Shown: in pieces, positions 12,120-24,819 of the stretch
Layout of the letters: each line of letters begins with the position of its first letter
Numbering within the stretch: the first letter of the stretch is position 1
Position numbers and translations under genes: made by a program
The notes under the pieces: model-generated
What the model was told of the DNA's origin: nothing
Seen by the model: the letters and a program-made list of their open reading frames with translations, nothing else
Database searches by the model: none
From: Diphasiastrum complanatum
Lineage: Eukaryota; Streptophyta; Lycopodiopsida; Lycopodiales; Lycopodiaceae
Direction of reading: 5' to 3'
DNA: 64,000 bases
NCBI GenBank assembly: GCA_029204225.1
Contig: CM055109.1
Location: 37,852,991-37,916,990 of the forward strand

Positions 12120-12151
<32 letters not shown>
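11890..12151 (+). repeat. GA-rich low-complexity region ending in a (GA)n run
   Basis: Clusters of GAGA tracts separated by GTATGTAACCGACG-like words, finishing in an uninterrupted GA run at about 12123-12151. The word GTAACCGACGTmG recurs, suggesting a decayed minisatellite. Confidence 0.8.
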
Positions 12152-12154
<3 letters not shown>

Positions 12155-12291
12155 CGTTGCACCTCAGTGCTAATCTTTGCAGGCTATTTAACGTGAACTG
12201 GGAAAAACATGTCCTGTTGTACGTTGGGTTGGTGGTGTTGAGCTTGAACTCATTGCCATTGCTACAGGGGGTCGCAAATAAATTTAATTGT

Positions 12292-12370
12292 AGAGGAGAC
12301 AGAAACTCAACCGGATACTCGCACAGAAACTAACTGCAGAGGAGACAGAAACTCAACCGGATACTCGCAC
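12292..12370 (+). repeat. 33-bp direct repeat, period 46 bp
   Basis: A word beginning AGAGGAGACAGAAACTCAAC occurs at 12292-12324 and again at 12338-12370, without difference, separated by 13 bases. Confidence 0.85.
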
Positions 12371-15300
12371 TGAAACTCAACTCAACCGGATTCGGAATCC
12401 TTGAAACATGCAATGCTCTTTTTAAAATCTGCACATATTGAAGTCCATTTAGTTCTCAAGTCTGTCTAAGCAATCAGTGTTCCTCTGAGCCTTTGAATCC
12501 ATCCTACACAGAAGAGATCGGATACGACATGTGTGTCATTCGTTGTGGATCAGCCATAAATACGATGATTACTACCTTTTTGCTTGACAAAGATATCATA
12601 TCAGGCCCCTTCTAAAAAATTGTTTAATCCGGTGTCTTTCAGATGCTCCGTGCAGAATCCTATCTGAAAAACAGGCGTAGTGGCTGGAGGACCAGTCCCT
12701 GATGGTGCAGATGCAGTTGGTTTCTTGATGAAGGAAGTTATAATACAGTCCGTAAGATTTTCATGAATGCAAAAAAAAACTTTCACGAAGAACTGCACAA
12801 AGGTTTCCGCGCTCGACGCTCTAGAAACGCTGCTAAATAGTTTCTGAAATTACTCACAACCCTTGCAGCCGTTCACAATTTAACTGAACTGGACGACAAG
12901 AACCAGCGAGTGCAATGCATTCCTGCCTTTGTTGGTATCAGATAAGCGGATGTGAGGAGACAGGAGACAGTTGCTAGAGAGCTGTTCACCGAGTGTGGAA
13001 AGAGAGAGGAGTGCATTAAGGTTAGGGTAGGCTAGATTAGGTTTAGGTCGCGTGGAGGTTAGGGTTAAGTCTCTTTTTCTTTTTAAAATTTGAACATGGG
13101 ATACTTCAGAATAAAAAATGTGAAAAAAATTTACAACAGAGACAAAACTTTAAAATTGAAAGTTTGAAGTGCTTCTCTCTCACTTTGAAAAAAAAATCCA
13201 CAAATTTTTTTCAAAATTTTGGCAATTCTGACCCATCTCCACTAATTTGATCATAACTTTCTCAATATTGATCCAAATCAAACAAACTCAGTACCTCTAA
13301 AAAGCTAACAACAAGCTCTATCAGGTCATATATCAGATCAATGATTGAATGTGATTTGATTGGTCAAATTAATCACAGAACAGGGCTGAAAACTTTAAAG
13401 AAAGAAAAACTAACAAAACTAGAGCTACAAATCAAGATTTGTCATAACTTTTTGGATACTAATCCAAATGACCTGCCATATGGATCATATCAAAGCTAAG
13501 ACAATGCTATAAAATTGATAAAAACTTGAAATTAAAACTCAGATCAAATCTGAAAAATTCAAATCAAGTGAAGGCAAAATTCTACTCACCTATTTTGATA
13601 TCTTATCCAAATGCCTTGCAAATTAATGAAAATGAAAGGTAAGACAAAGCTCTACAAAGCTATAGAATCAAATTAGTAATGAAAAACGAAATTGAATGCT
13701 AAAAATTCGTCTGAACAGAACTGAAAAATTCAAAGTTAAAAATTAGCAAAAAGAAAGCTACAAAAACAATAAACTCATCAAATCTTATGGAATTCTCATA
13801 GAATCATCATGATTCATGGATCTATGCTCTAATAATACCAAGAAATGTCATGTGCCAAATCTCAAGCAAATAGCAATTACAAAAGAAGTAAAGCTAATAG
13901 CAAGAAAAGTACGTAACATTCAAGATAGCATATCATTAGAAAGCTAGAAACATGGGGATCACAATGGAATTACATTAGCAATGAAAGCAAGAGTACAATC
14001 AATGGAAATGGAGCATTGATTCATGTGGATAGGGCACATGAGACCTAGCAATGGAGATCCCCATGGCTCAAATTCACAAGGAAGCTAGAAGCTCTCACTT
14101 GCAAATGAGCCAAAAGATTCACAAATTGATGTCTCTTGCCAAGTTATAGACAATGCTCTTACTTAGCTAAACTTAACTATCTTGAGGGATAGTTAGCCCT
14201 TGTTAAATATTATTTAAACTACATTGGGCCCTTGTTGGCCTATTATCCTTATTAGTTACTTTGGAGGGCCTAAAGAGGGAACCGCCTTGTTATTAAGGCT
14301 AATAGCTCCTTTTGGGCCTACAAAGCTTACAGTGGATATTATATTGCTTTGAAAAGCACTGATGTAGTAAAAGTACATGACATGATCAAGTGGATATTTA
14401 GGTTAGATGTTGGGGTTAGGTCATGATGAATACATAGAAGCCCTAATATGTTCAGATTCGAGCTCTACATGTATAAATATGTGATGGGATTTTCATCCAA
14501 TTATGAGCAAAATCGAGATTTTCCTTTATGACTAGTTTGAGTCTATGATTTGATAGATGAATGCTATTGGCATAGGATTTTTTGTGATGATTGAACGAGT
14601 TTGGAGCTGCAGGTACAGTACACAGGCAGCAGTAGGCCATACTTTTACATGTGTGAAGAGTTTTGGAGCTAATTCATGGAGTTCAACCCAAGATAAGCTA
14701 GGAATCAATGCATTGATTAGTAATCTAGCTTTTAGATCTTGTTTGGATCTTAAATAGGTGCTTTCTCCATCATTTATAGGACCAAATGGGATTATTTTGT
14801 TGTATTTTTAACACACACTACAACAATATCCATCAACTTTGTAGTCATGTTGCAATGATTTTATCTTCTCTTTCAACCTGTTCCAATGCACTTAGCACCC
14901 TCTTGAAAGTTGGCTTAGTAGGAGAGTACATCTAGCTTCATTACAAATGTAGAAATCAAGCATCTACTACACATAGAAGATAAAAAATCAATAAGGACTT
15001 GTCAAAATCACTTAGATATAATAATTTAGTGTTCCTTTCTGTACAATGTCCATACTACAACATTACTCACACGTGGGAACTCATACATATAAGAAAAAGT
15101 TAGCATTCTATACACAAAAATTCACTATATCCTCAAACATATGTAAAAAATGGATGTAGAATCCAAAGAGATATCTTCCATAAGAATGAATGAGAGAGGA
15201 AGGAAAGACATGATTTTTTTCCACACTTGTATGCCTATTTATAACAGCCTCTTGCCCTATTTGGATACTCTTACTCAAGCTTATCAACTTATGGAAGGTT

Positions 15301-15737
15301 CTAGATCTCTTCCAAACCCTAGATCTAAAATGACTAGATTCAATGCATCTCTACCAACCAATTAGAGTAGGTCCAAATTAGATCTTATCAACTTACCCAG
15401 TAGAAAAAATATGGGCCCAAAGAGGGCCCTATAAGAAATGCCAAGTAGGAGAGAGAGAAATAACTATAGAGTAATTAAACTATCATTTTCTAACTGCTTT
15501 GCGCATCTGCCCACACTACTTTCCATGTAAATGAATGTACCTTAGTTTAGTCACATCAAACTTCACTGGTGCTTAACCACAATTAAAGTTTAATGTTTAA
15601 AATGCTAAAATATTCCCTCCCAATAGTTGGAAACACTCAAAAATTTGAATTAGGAGTGACATTTCAGAAACAAAGCCTCGTCATCTCTATCTCCAGGGTC
15701 AAACAAGTGTTTAGCGCCATCTCTATCTCCAACAGGG

Positions 15738-16891
15738 TTGAACAAGCACCATCTCCAGCTTTGTTATTGTCATTGTGTTGTTTGTTACTATACTACTGTA
15801 CTGATGACAAAGCTTTATCATTTTCATGTGGATCTGTCACCAGAATATGCTTCGCTCAGGACAAGAAATTCAAAGCAACCTAGATTGTCAACTTTTGATA
15901 TGATCCAATACAGGGAGGAAAAGCTAAAGCATGCAAATTTATGGTCATCAGGAACATTGTATCCTATTGATCCATGTTCATTGCAACATCTTGATTTTCA
16001 TTCGGTGAGTCAATTAATAAACTATATGTGTCATGGCAAAAATGGCCTTTTGGGTTACTATGAGAATTTGATGCTCTATGGGAATGCACATTCAATGCAA
16101 AGAATACATAATTTGGAAGAGGAATCAAGGAAAATATCAAAGGAGTGCGAAGAAAAATCTACAAAGTTGAAAACTTGTTTGGAAGAAACTGAGATGTTCA
16201 AGAAGGAGATCCAAAGGTTGAAATCTTCTTTGCATCATTTTACAACTAGTAATTATGAGATAGAAACTGCATTTCAATCCATGCGTATCTCATATTTGTC
16301 TCTTGTTAAAGATATGGATGTGGTCAACAGAAAGGTCCGAAGCAACAAGAGGAAAAGATTGGAAACCAAGGATATATGTGATCTATCATCCAGAGGAGGT
16401 TATAGAAAAAGACGAATCTGTGCATTCAAGTAAGTTATAGCTTATCCGATATTGAATATTGCTTGTTAGTTTTGTTATTTATTAATTTCAACTTTCTGTT
16501 GATTTGCTTATTATGCTGTTGTGAATACTATGAGTGTCCTAATTTTTGCTGACATTTTCATGAACGTTATGTTTGTAATGCAAATCAGCATTGGTTGTTG
16601 AAGACCATTTGGCTGATGAGATTTCCATTGGAAACTCACTAGGTTATATCTTGACCTCTAAATCTATGAAACCAATGTTAAACAAAAACAAAATGAAAAA
16701 GATTAAGGCTTTAGTTACTGACAGCATTATGAATGAAGTTGGAAAAATATTAGACACTACATTGGTTCAAGGGGCATGTGATTTTTCTAGCATCAGTAGA
16801 GAAGCATATGCAACAATGTTTAAGATGATACAGGAGGAATTTGCACAGGTAAGTATTGAGAAGTTTCCAATCCCACGACCATTTTATCTGA
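15738..16891 (+). pseudogene. 5' part of an unrecognised coiled-coil gene, split by an inversion
   Basis: Two exon-like blocks. The first (15738-16431) encodes a charged protein with heptad-like leucine/glutamate spacing (from about QRIHNLEEESRKISKE over some 60 residues) and a basic KRKRLETK stretch; it ends near a GTAAGT donor. The second, from about 16589 after a TGCAAATCAG acceptor, encodes VVEDHLADEISIG ... MIQEEFAQ and ends in a consensus CAG|GTAAGT donor at 16848/16849. The intron phases I can infer between the two blocks do not match, so it may be a pseudogene or the borders may differ. Sequence after 16891 is copia pol. The likely continuation is the minus-strand fragment at 2879-2460. 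The true start codon is uncertain and no known family was recognised. Confidence 0.4.
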
Positions 16892-17702
16892 TCAATAAGC
16901 AAGCATAAAGCTAGGCTTGTTGCCAAAGTTTTTTTACAAACCAAAGGCATTGACTATGATGAGACTTTTGCTCCTGTGGCTAAGCTTGTTACTATCAGGT
17001 TGATCATTAGTCTTGCTACAACCTTCAATTGGGAGCTATTCCAACTTGACTTCACAAATGCATTCCTCAATGGTTATTTGGAGGAAGAGATCTACATGAG
17101 GCAACCCGAGGGCTTCATCAAGGCAAAGCATGAAGGAAAGGTGTGTTTTTTGAAGAAGAGCCTTTATGGGCTCAAGCAAGCACCTAGAGCATGGTGACAA
17201 AGTGGATAGAAGATCAACAAGTGCCTTTGCCACCTTTCTATGTGATGGAGTAGTATCATGGCTTTCCAAAAAGCAAGATACCATCTCCCTATCTTCCACA
17301 GAATCCGAATACAAGGCCTTGACATCAACATGCAAGGAGGTCTTGTGGCTCAAAAGGCTATTGGTGGAGCTTCATGTCATGGAGGAGGAAATCTCTATCA
17401 TCTATTGTGACAACCAATCAACCCAATCACTTGCAACTAATCCTACATTCCATGCAAGGAGCAAACACATCGAAATTGCTCATTATTTCGTGAGGAAAAA
17501 AGTGCAAGCTAAAGAGATCAAGCTCCAACACGTGCCATTATCAAGTTGCTTGGCTGACTTGTTTACTAAACCTTTACCTAAAGATTCATTTGTCAAGCTT
17601 AGATCTTCAATTGGCGTTATTGATAAAAGCATTGTGATCTCCAAGGCTAGATTTGAGGAGGAGTGTGAAAAATTGCCTACATTGGCAAATCTAGCCATGT
17701 AG
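16892..17702 (+). pseudogene. copia element 1 RT (internally deleted) and RNase H
   Basis: RT blocks KGIDYDETFAPVAK, FNWELFQLDFTNAFLNG and SLYGLKQAPRAW are present. Directly after APRAW (17197) the sequence jumps, with a TGA, to DKVDRRSTSAFATFLCDG of RNase H, so roughly 200 residues containing the YVDD catalytic box and the RT thumb/connection are deleted. RNase H keeps the Glu (SSTESEYKAL) and Asp (CDNQST) motifs and the C-terminal ADLFTKPLPKDSF block. The frame ends at TAG 17700-17702, some 13 codons inside the 3' LTR. It is non-functional. Confidence 0.92.
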
Positions 17703-18541
17703 AATATTGTACATTTTGTCAATATTGTTTGTTGGTTACTTCAATGGCCAAAGTGCCACTTGTACATACACACCTAAAGTAGGTTACCACGAGTCAAGAG
17801 GAGTGGTTGTGTCTATTTGGTAGTGATTCCTACTTTGTAGGATCTAGACCATGATTTATGATGAGATTTGTACCTACCATGCACCTACCAAGCATGACTC
17901 TTGGATCTAGGCTAGGGTTTTCACATTAGGGCAAGAAAGTGGAGTCTACTTCCTTATTACATGCTGGATTTTCACCTAACTTTGCAAAGGAAGTGTGTTT
18001 TACTATGTATTCCTATTCTCCATAGTGAGAAGATAGAAACTTTTTGGAGCCTCAAGGAAAAACTCGAGTTTCCTCTCATTGTATGGTGATTACTCTATTT
18101 TACCAATGAAACCCAGCTTTGGCACTTTGTAAACACTGTCTACAAGCCGTACTACAGCCTTATTTCCACACGCGTGGAGTTGGATTATACTGATTGATCA
18201 ATGCTTTGATTGTCTCTACTTGTTTCCTATCAAGCTGCTAAACTAGATCTTGTTTTCTGATGACTAGTTTCTGATAGATTGTTTAACAAGCATACAATCA
18301 CCTTGTGGATCATTCAAAGATCCATTTATGGTCCTTAGTACCATGAGTTGGATTATACTAATTGATCAATGCTTTGATTGTCTCTACTTGTTTCCTATCA
18401 AGCTGCTAAACTAGATCTTGTTTTCTGATGACTAGATCTTGTTTTCTGATGACTAGTTTCTGATAGATTGTTTAACAAGCATACAATCACCTTGTGGATC
18501 ATTCAAAGATCCATTTATGGTCCTTAGTACTGTACTTTTCA
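17664..18541 (+). repeat. 3' LTR of copia element 1, with an internal duplication (878 bp)
   Basis: Starts TGTGAAAAATTG after the polypurine tract and ends TGTACTTTTCA. It matches the 678-bp 5' LTR but carries a duplication of about 165 bp near its 3' end (copies from about 18177 and 18346, each starting GAGTTGGATTATACT), a further 20-bp duplication (CTAGATCTTGTTTTCTGATG) and an 11-bp insertion near 17877. Confidence 0.88.
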
Positions 18542-19171
18542 GACATCGATCCGATATTGGTATAGAAAAGATGAAAAATAGAGGGAATATCAGAACTTTC
18601 AAAGGAAATATTCCAGATTCTCCACTTCGGTGCGGCAGCTACGCCGCCTCCTCTTTGCAAAGATTTCGAAATGTGTGATCGTTCAAAAGACCGAGATCAG
18701 TAATGTGAAAAGTATGAAGCCTCCTAACTCTGAATGGCAGTACTAGACACTGTTTAGTGTGATTTGCGGTACTCCAAACAGACAAATGAGAGATTTCTTG
18801 GCAAACCTCTCACACAACTAGCACTTCCCACAACAACTCAGAAGTATTGTAAAAATCTCTCCCACTCAACAGATTTTTAATCTATCTGATACTGCCCTAG
18901 CCTTTTTTATGCCTCCGAGACTCTGCTTTTCACAACAACTAGGAAGTGTTGTAAAAATCTCCCACTCAACAGATTTTCAATCTATCTGATGCTGCCCTGG
19001 CCTTTCTGATGCCTCCGAGACTGTGTCTTCATTCCCCACTGATGATTCTGATCTCCAAACCTGCAAAATACACCAAAGAAGCTTATTTTCTTGCAAAAAT
19101 CAAACTTCGCAATTTTTTCTATAAGGGTCTTTATAAATTTACAGACTCATATTCTCCCTTGATTTGTCAAA
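18542..19171. other. Non-coding sequence upstream of the acidic reading frame
   Basis: It begins at the end of the copia element 1 LTR. The first bases contain GATCCGATATTGGTA, a 15-base word also present, inverted, in the leader repeat of copia element 2 (about 6819-6833). It also holds a tandem duplication at 18.83-19.03 kb. No gene is seen. Confidence 0.5.
18828..19026 (+). repeat. Tandem duplication of about 100 bp
   Basis: Two adjacent copies start CACAACAACT and run through the word CTCCCACTCAACAGATTTT to GCCTCCGAGACT; they differ at several positions. Confidence 0.82.
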
Positions 19172-19561
19172 ATGAATTCTGATTCTGAATATGAGATGAA
19201 ATTTGATAATCAATCTGAATGTGATGAGCAATCATACTGTGATTATCAGTATGAGGAGCTAAATGACGGTATTTTAGATCAATATTATCAGTATGGGGAG
19301 CACAATGACAATAATTCAGATCAGTATGAGCAACATGACTCATATGGAGACTGCTTGAGTAATAATGAAAACTATTTTGACCAAAATAAGAACCATGAGC
19401 TACACTAGTCAAATCAATCTAATATTGATGGTGGTTTTTATAGTAGTGACAGTGATGATGAGCTATATACACAACAATCAAAACATCATCACAATTCACA
19501 AGGTGATGAGCACGCACTACGGTACATGAGTTCAACGTGCCAACTTGAACAATCGTCATCT
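19172..19561 (+). pseudogene. 5' part of an unrecognised acidic protein, interrupted by an LTR element
   Basis: From an ATG at 19172 the frame encodes a very acidic, Asn/Gln/Tyr-rich, probably disordered protein (MNSDSEYEMKFDNQSECDEQ...). A TAG at 19406-19408 interrupts it, but the same frame continues open with the same character up to the insertion point at 19561 (ending CQLEQSSS). Removing the 19562-25289 insert and one target duplication lets the frame run on without a shift into 25295-25960. The polypurine tract and LTR start at 27.3 kb suggest it is the internal region of another retroelement, but no gag or pol motif was recognised. Confidence 0.5.
19557..19561 (+). other. Target-site duplication, left copy (CATCT)
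   Basis: CATCT directly before the left LTR terminus; identical to 25290-25294 directly after the right LTR. Five bases is the usual size for plant LTR retrotransposons. Confidence 0.92.
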
Positions 19562-20012
19562 AGTTGAAATTTTGATAGAATCTAGTGCAGTATGCAGATC
19601 ACATCACACAATCACCATAGCCACTCCTCACAATCTCTCAAAGATGGCACAACAAAAGTTAATATATTACAAAGAAACACTGTACATATAGAGTATTCAC
19701 AAACTGCATGAAAAGGCAGGTGTCCTAAAATTGGCCTACCACCTGTCAAACTAAGGTCGGGCCTAATATGGCCAAATTCGACCGACAAACTTGGGAAACA
19801 CTATAAATAACTTTGTACAGGCTAATTCTTCTTATGTGTGGCTACTTGGCTAACCCAAGTAGCCGGCTACGGGATCAGTGCCCGATCAATATATCCTAAC
19901 AGGTCACGTCCCGATCACAACCATATATAGTAAACCAAATAAACTGTACAATAATTACATCATCACATTTAGAGCTTATACTAATGAATCAGACCAAAAC
20001 TGATTTCTAACT
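19562..20012 (-). repeat. 3' LTR of the LARD-like element (451 bp)
   Basis: Plus-strand ends AGTTGAAATTTT and TTTCTAACT. It is highly similar to 24820-25289, with a 19-bp deletion relative to that copy near 19800 and few substitutions. Confidence 0.92.
19840..19864. other. LTR hairpin, 10-bp perfect stem
   Basis: GGCTACTTGG and CCAAGTAGCC flank a 5-base loop. The same hairpin is intact at 25117-25141 in the other LTR. Confidence 0.85.
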
Positions 20013-20021
20013 CTCTCCCTT
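20013..20021 (-). other. Polypurine tract of the LARD-like element
   Basis: Minus-strand AAGGGAGAG directly before the 3' LTR, where plus-strand DNA synthesis would be primed. Confidence 0.8.
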
Positions 20022-23000
20022 AAGCTCAAATGTGATAAGAGTGAAAAACAATAATTTGTAACAATGTCTGGAGTGTCCAAAAGATGTTATGCATATCCTG
20101 CTACTCTGTACTTGACTCACACTCAAGCACACCAACAAAGCACCAGGTTTGACTCACAAAGTATCATGTAAACACAATGCTCATACAGAGAGTCTACCAT
20201 ACTCTCGACCAACTGACTCGTCCCATCCAACTTGAAACACAAGTGGACCACATGAGCGACATGGCTCAAACTGAGGAAATCCCACTGCTACCATGAGAAT
20301 TACATCCTCCATCTAGCTACATTGACATCCTATCAGGCACTTACAAGCACAAACCTGTAAAGTTGACATAAATGAGCGATTGAGGCTCAACTTGAGGAAA
20401 TCTTACTGCAACCATAAGACTATACCCTCACTAGATAGACAGCTAGTAGACAATGACAAGTCAATGAGCATAAATGACTACTTTGTTTCACTGTAGCAAA
20501 TGCACAACCACATAAAACTCCGACTCAGATCTAGACTTCCGTGACAAGGCAACATGCAAGCCCACACACACTCATGCAAACCAACACGACTGATAAAGCG
20601 TCAAATACATGACCAAGGTCTGTCCATAAGTGGTATCCTATCGTACCAACACCTGTGCCACCTAAAGATCCGCTGCTACACCACTATAGTCACCAAATCA
20701 GGACCTCAACCATGGCCTGCACCTGTAGCCAAGATGCCCTCACATCTAAGGATATCACATAGATGTCCACATACATCATTCAAGATCAACCATCTCGAAC
20801 CAATGAGCGCTCCAAGCCTCATCCCTGATGTATCTCCCAAACAAAGCTATGCTCCAAGCTGCTTTCTCCTAACATCTTGTCCAATAAGCCCTGAAAGCTG
20901 ATCCCCATCCATTTCCCATGCACTAAGCACAAGAGTCTACCAAGGACTCAATGAATGAATGTACACAAACCTCACCATAGGTTATACCTGAGTAGCTCGT
21001 CTATCTCCCAGAGATACTGATGATGATTTGCCTCTCCTACATCCCATGTAGGCTCAACTTCCCATGCTTGACGTTGCCAACTCTGATTTGACCAGTACAT
21101 AGGCCTCCCACCAAGGAGCCTATCTCCCCACAACATCCATCATAGCGTCCAAGCCAAAGCAAATGCAAACTAGATCCACAACTCACCCACGATCCATAGC
21201 ATATCGGGTAGGATAGCTCCAGAACCCTGTACCATGTACCATCACCAAGTATCCATTACCCACTGATAGCTCCCCAAGAATCTGTCCACAACTTGTAGTG
21301 CAACTAGACTCCAGGTGGATCTAACCAAAAACTGCATCTTGATTACCAAATAATGATGGATAACAACAACATGTGATGCCAACCTGGAGATCATTGTGCA
21401 TATAACCATTTAGCTCACATGATCACTCGCCAAAGTATCAGCTGTCACTCCCTGAGCAACCATCTCCATCCCTGTTGGCTCACAACCATGGGCATGTTGG
21501 ATCCACATCACCCCGTAATGCTCTCCATGCCCTCTAGATATGTACCACCACATGTACACTCCATGCCACCTACCTCCAAGTAGGCATGACCCATCCCTAG
21601 GTCATCAGACATGATGCACCAGTTGAAGAACATCGTCCATACATCAAATAACATATCATACCTGAGCAACTATAGCATCTCCCCGAGTGCCACCCCAATG
21701 GACTCGTCATCCACATATTATGCTCACTTGATGTCTCTGATCCTGGTCACCATCCTGCTAGACAAGCCGAACTCCAAAGCATCACTTGCTCCACCTGGCT
21801 CCTAGCATCTGCTCGCTTTCCCTAGCTATGTGCCACCCGACACCATGCCAATGCAAGCCTGTCCTTGAGTCGCCGCTCATGGGATCTCGAGACTACTGTC
21901 TCCCTGATCATACTAAGGTATATGGCTCTGAGTGGCTTCCTCTAGGCTTATCCATGATCTCACCACCTGAGAATCTGCACCATGGAAATTGCAACACCTG
22001 TGCCAAGCCTAGACTCCTGCAAATACAGCCAACTGCATGAAAGCTATTGGTAGCTTATCCACGCCCATGATGGTAGATGTCTCCCCATCGATGCCAATGT
22101 CCAAAACTAGCCCCCTGTTGTAATGCCATCCTGTACTCCCAAATGAGCACACCTTGAAGTCCTCGCCATCAGTATCCCATGCAGTAGATCGCTAGCAAAA
22201 CACCCATCATGGTGCTTGCCCTCCGATCATACCCGTGCGATCTCCATAAGCTCTCCAACCTAGAGCTGGCTTCCAAAGCTTCACGCTTTGTCCATTTGCA
22301 TTTGCAGCTTCCTAATTCCATCATGAATCCCACCGGTAAGTCCTGTCCATGCCAATGACTCAAGTCCAATATGAAATAGCTACCCCTGATGATCATCCCA
22401 TGTCATCCTACAGTGTTATCCCTACCAGGTATCCCAATGCCATCCTTGATCACAAAGATCTGAGCATCTATCCTGTAGTGCCCACCTGTATTCCCCCAAG
22501 CTAGCTCCAAGCTGCTTCTGTGAATGGTTCTAAACCACTCCTTGAGAATACACTGAGATGTGACCTCCAAAGCCACCATGAAGTCCCTCACATGACTGTG
22601 CATGCCAATATCCCTCCAAGTGAACCAGTGAGATCTTCCATGGCCCAAACCAAACGATCTGCACCTTGTCATCGTTGGAATCTGCATCCCTGATGCAATA
22701 CTGATATGGCAAATTGACTTGACTTATCCAAACTGGCAGTTGAAGTGTATCTCTTTGATGACCTGATACACTGCTCCACAACTAAAATGGCTTGATCAAA
22801 ATTGACTTACCTACTGCAACTGCAAAATCATCACACTCACCACTCTCCAAGAGCATCCAAAGTGTGATTATTGACTTGTTCTGCATCCTTTGTGTGTCCC
22901 ACACACAGCTCGTCCAATGCAAGTCCGTTATCTTGCCCAATGGCTTCCAACTGGCACCACCTCGCACTTCCATCACATGTGACCACCAATATGTGTGTAC

Positions 23001-24806
23001 CTCCAAGCTAGCCCATATTTCCCACCGAACAAAAAATTTCCAAGCTACAGATGTGTGTGTCAATGCAGCTATCACCTGACTCAACAATGCCACTACCGAT
23101 CATACCTGTGAGAGCGTTCCCCCAAAACGCCACTTGACGTTGGTTGGTTCGAACCCCAAGAGTTGAACCTGATCACAAGAATTTTTGACCTGTAACTGGC
23201 ATACCATGCCTACCTCTCACCTGCGATTGTTTGCCCTCTCAAAATTGTCGCCAATGATGAGTAGTCACGCCGCCAAACTGCACTTTCGTCGTCAAAACTA
23301 GCCTTCTCCACACAACTCCACTATCATTCGCTCCCATACCACATTTACCACTTCTAAACACCTTGTTACCTTGTGAGGAGTAAGTAATAATGATCTGACA
23401 TGATTATGCCTCAATGTACCATCCTGTAGCAGGTTTCACCAGCCAAAAATTTCCCCAAATTTGGCCCTACGGTACCCAAATAGCAAATGTAGCCCATCAC
23501 TAGGTCACCTGCACTCCGCTCGATAGAATGGTGATGAAAACACCCCAAAATGCGTTTCTCTCTACTCTGTGACGTCACTCTGTCTGCTGGCTTTGAGCAG
23601 CCAGTTTCAGGGGTCATTTTGGCCCAAGGATGGCCAAAAAAGGTGTTCTCTAGTCCCAATTAGCCCCAATGCTAATTTGCCTTGCATTTTTTAACTATTT
23701 TTTCATTTCGAAGATTTTTAATGAAGAAACGCCTTTCTGGCACTTCGGGTTCCTTCAGGCCCTTTCTTTTGAAGATTTTTAATGAAGGGAAGGCGACTTT
23801 TACCCTTCACCCTTTCAAAGGCCCTTCCAACACAAATCTTCACCATTGGTTTCAATCTAAGGGATGATATAGTTCCCTGAACTTCCAATTCTGCCCGTCG
23901 ATCATAATGGACCTTGATCCAATGGCCACACTCCATCTCGCACACCAACTTACCTTCCTCCAAGCGCTAACACCTTCGAAGCACTAACAAGCCATTTGTG
24001 TTGGCCGCACGACCTGATCCGCAAGTTTCCACGACCCCTTCTCCACTCTTCTTCATGCTGATTTCCAGTGATGGCTGTCCTGCTGATCACTCCATCTCCT
24101 CCAATGCTCCACGACCACCCACAGCTTCTTGTAGGCTGATTCTCCTTACTAGGGCGCCCTTATTTAGCTCTTCACATCTTCATAATTGCCCATATGGAGA
24201 GAAAGATCATTGCTTTTCAACCTCTAAACCCTAGTTGAGCAAGGAAAGAAATTTCATGGGCATTTTTCCACATTTTTCAGTGGTTCTTCTTGCAGCTTCC
24301 TACACCACTGAGGTCGCCCTACCTCCAGTGATCTGATCCAATTTACAGTTCTCCAATTGATGCGGTATTGATTGCAAACAAGCTGATTTTCCCAAAAAAT
24401 ATGTCAACACCCCACAAAACTGGAAATTTCCCAAATTTCCTCCGTTCTCAACCAAATTGCTTCCTATAAATTGTTATGGCTCTCTGTCACTGCTCTTTGC
24501 ATCGCCATGCAAGCCCCGTTGCGCCAAACGGCTGTCCACACAGTGAATAATGTAGCCAACACCGATGATTTTTCCGAAACCACTGAACTGCAAGATTCTC
24601 TATGAATTCTCCCCGAAATCCACCTACGACGATCGTTTTGATCTTCCCAGAAGCTCCGATCAAAGGAACTTTGTTGTCTCCTGCCCTCCGGACTGCCTAT
24701 ACCCTGTATGGAGTCCTCTCTCTTGAGATGCTCTGAGTGCTATTTCTCCTGGTGAAAGATGCTATCCCATAGCTTCACCGGATTGTGCATACCTGCAACA
24801 CCTCGA

Positions 24807-24819
24807 CGCTCTGATACCA
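24807..24819 (-). other. Primer-binding site of the LARD-like element
   Basis: Minus-strand TGGTATCAGAGCG, a perfect match to the plant initiator tRNA-Met site, directly adjoining the LTR. Confidence 0.93.

Larger units (their letters stand above)
11376..15592. other. Non-coding spacer
   Basis: About 4.2 kb with no recognisable protein domain in any frame. It holds a GA-rich stretch (11.9-12.15 kb), a short direct repeat (12.29-12.37 kb) and long A/T-rich sequence. Open frames here are short and of low complexity. Confidence 0.6.
16892..18541 (+). mobile_element. Ty1/copia element 1, 3' part (RT to 3' LTR)
   Basis: Copia sequence starts abruptly at SISKHKARLVAK, in the middle of RT, and runs through RNase H, a GAGGAGGAG polypurine tract (17655-17663) and the 3' LTR. 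It supplies exactly the portion missing from 2880-6748, on the opposite strand. An internal deletion inside RT removes the YxDD active site. Confidence 0.9.

Noticed and set aside
18542-19171. 5' LTR partner of the LTR starting at 27336
   Set aside because: No sequence similarity between the two regions beyond short words.
22169-23093. Minus-strand frames in the LARD-like interior as gag or pol
   Set aside because: Frames of 75-103 codons with Trp/His/Ser-rich translations and no zinc knuckle, protease, integrase or RT motif.
23145-23165. GGTTCGAACC as a pol III box B
   Set aside because: It is a short palindrome without a box A at the right distance on either strand.
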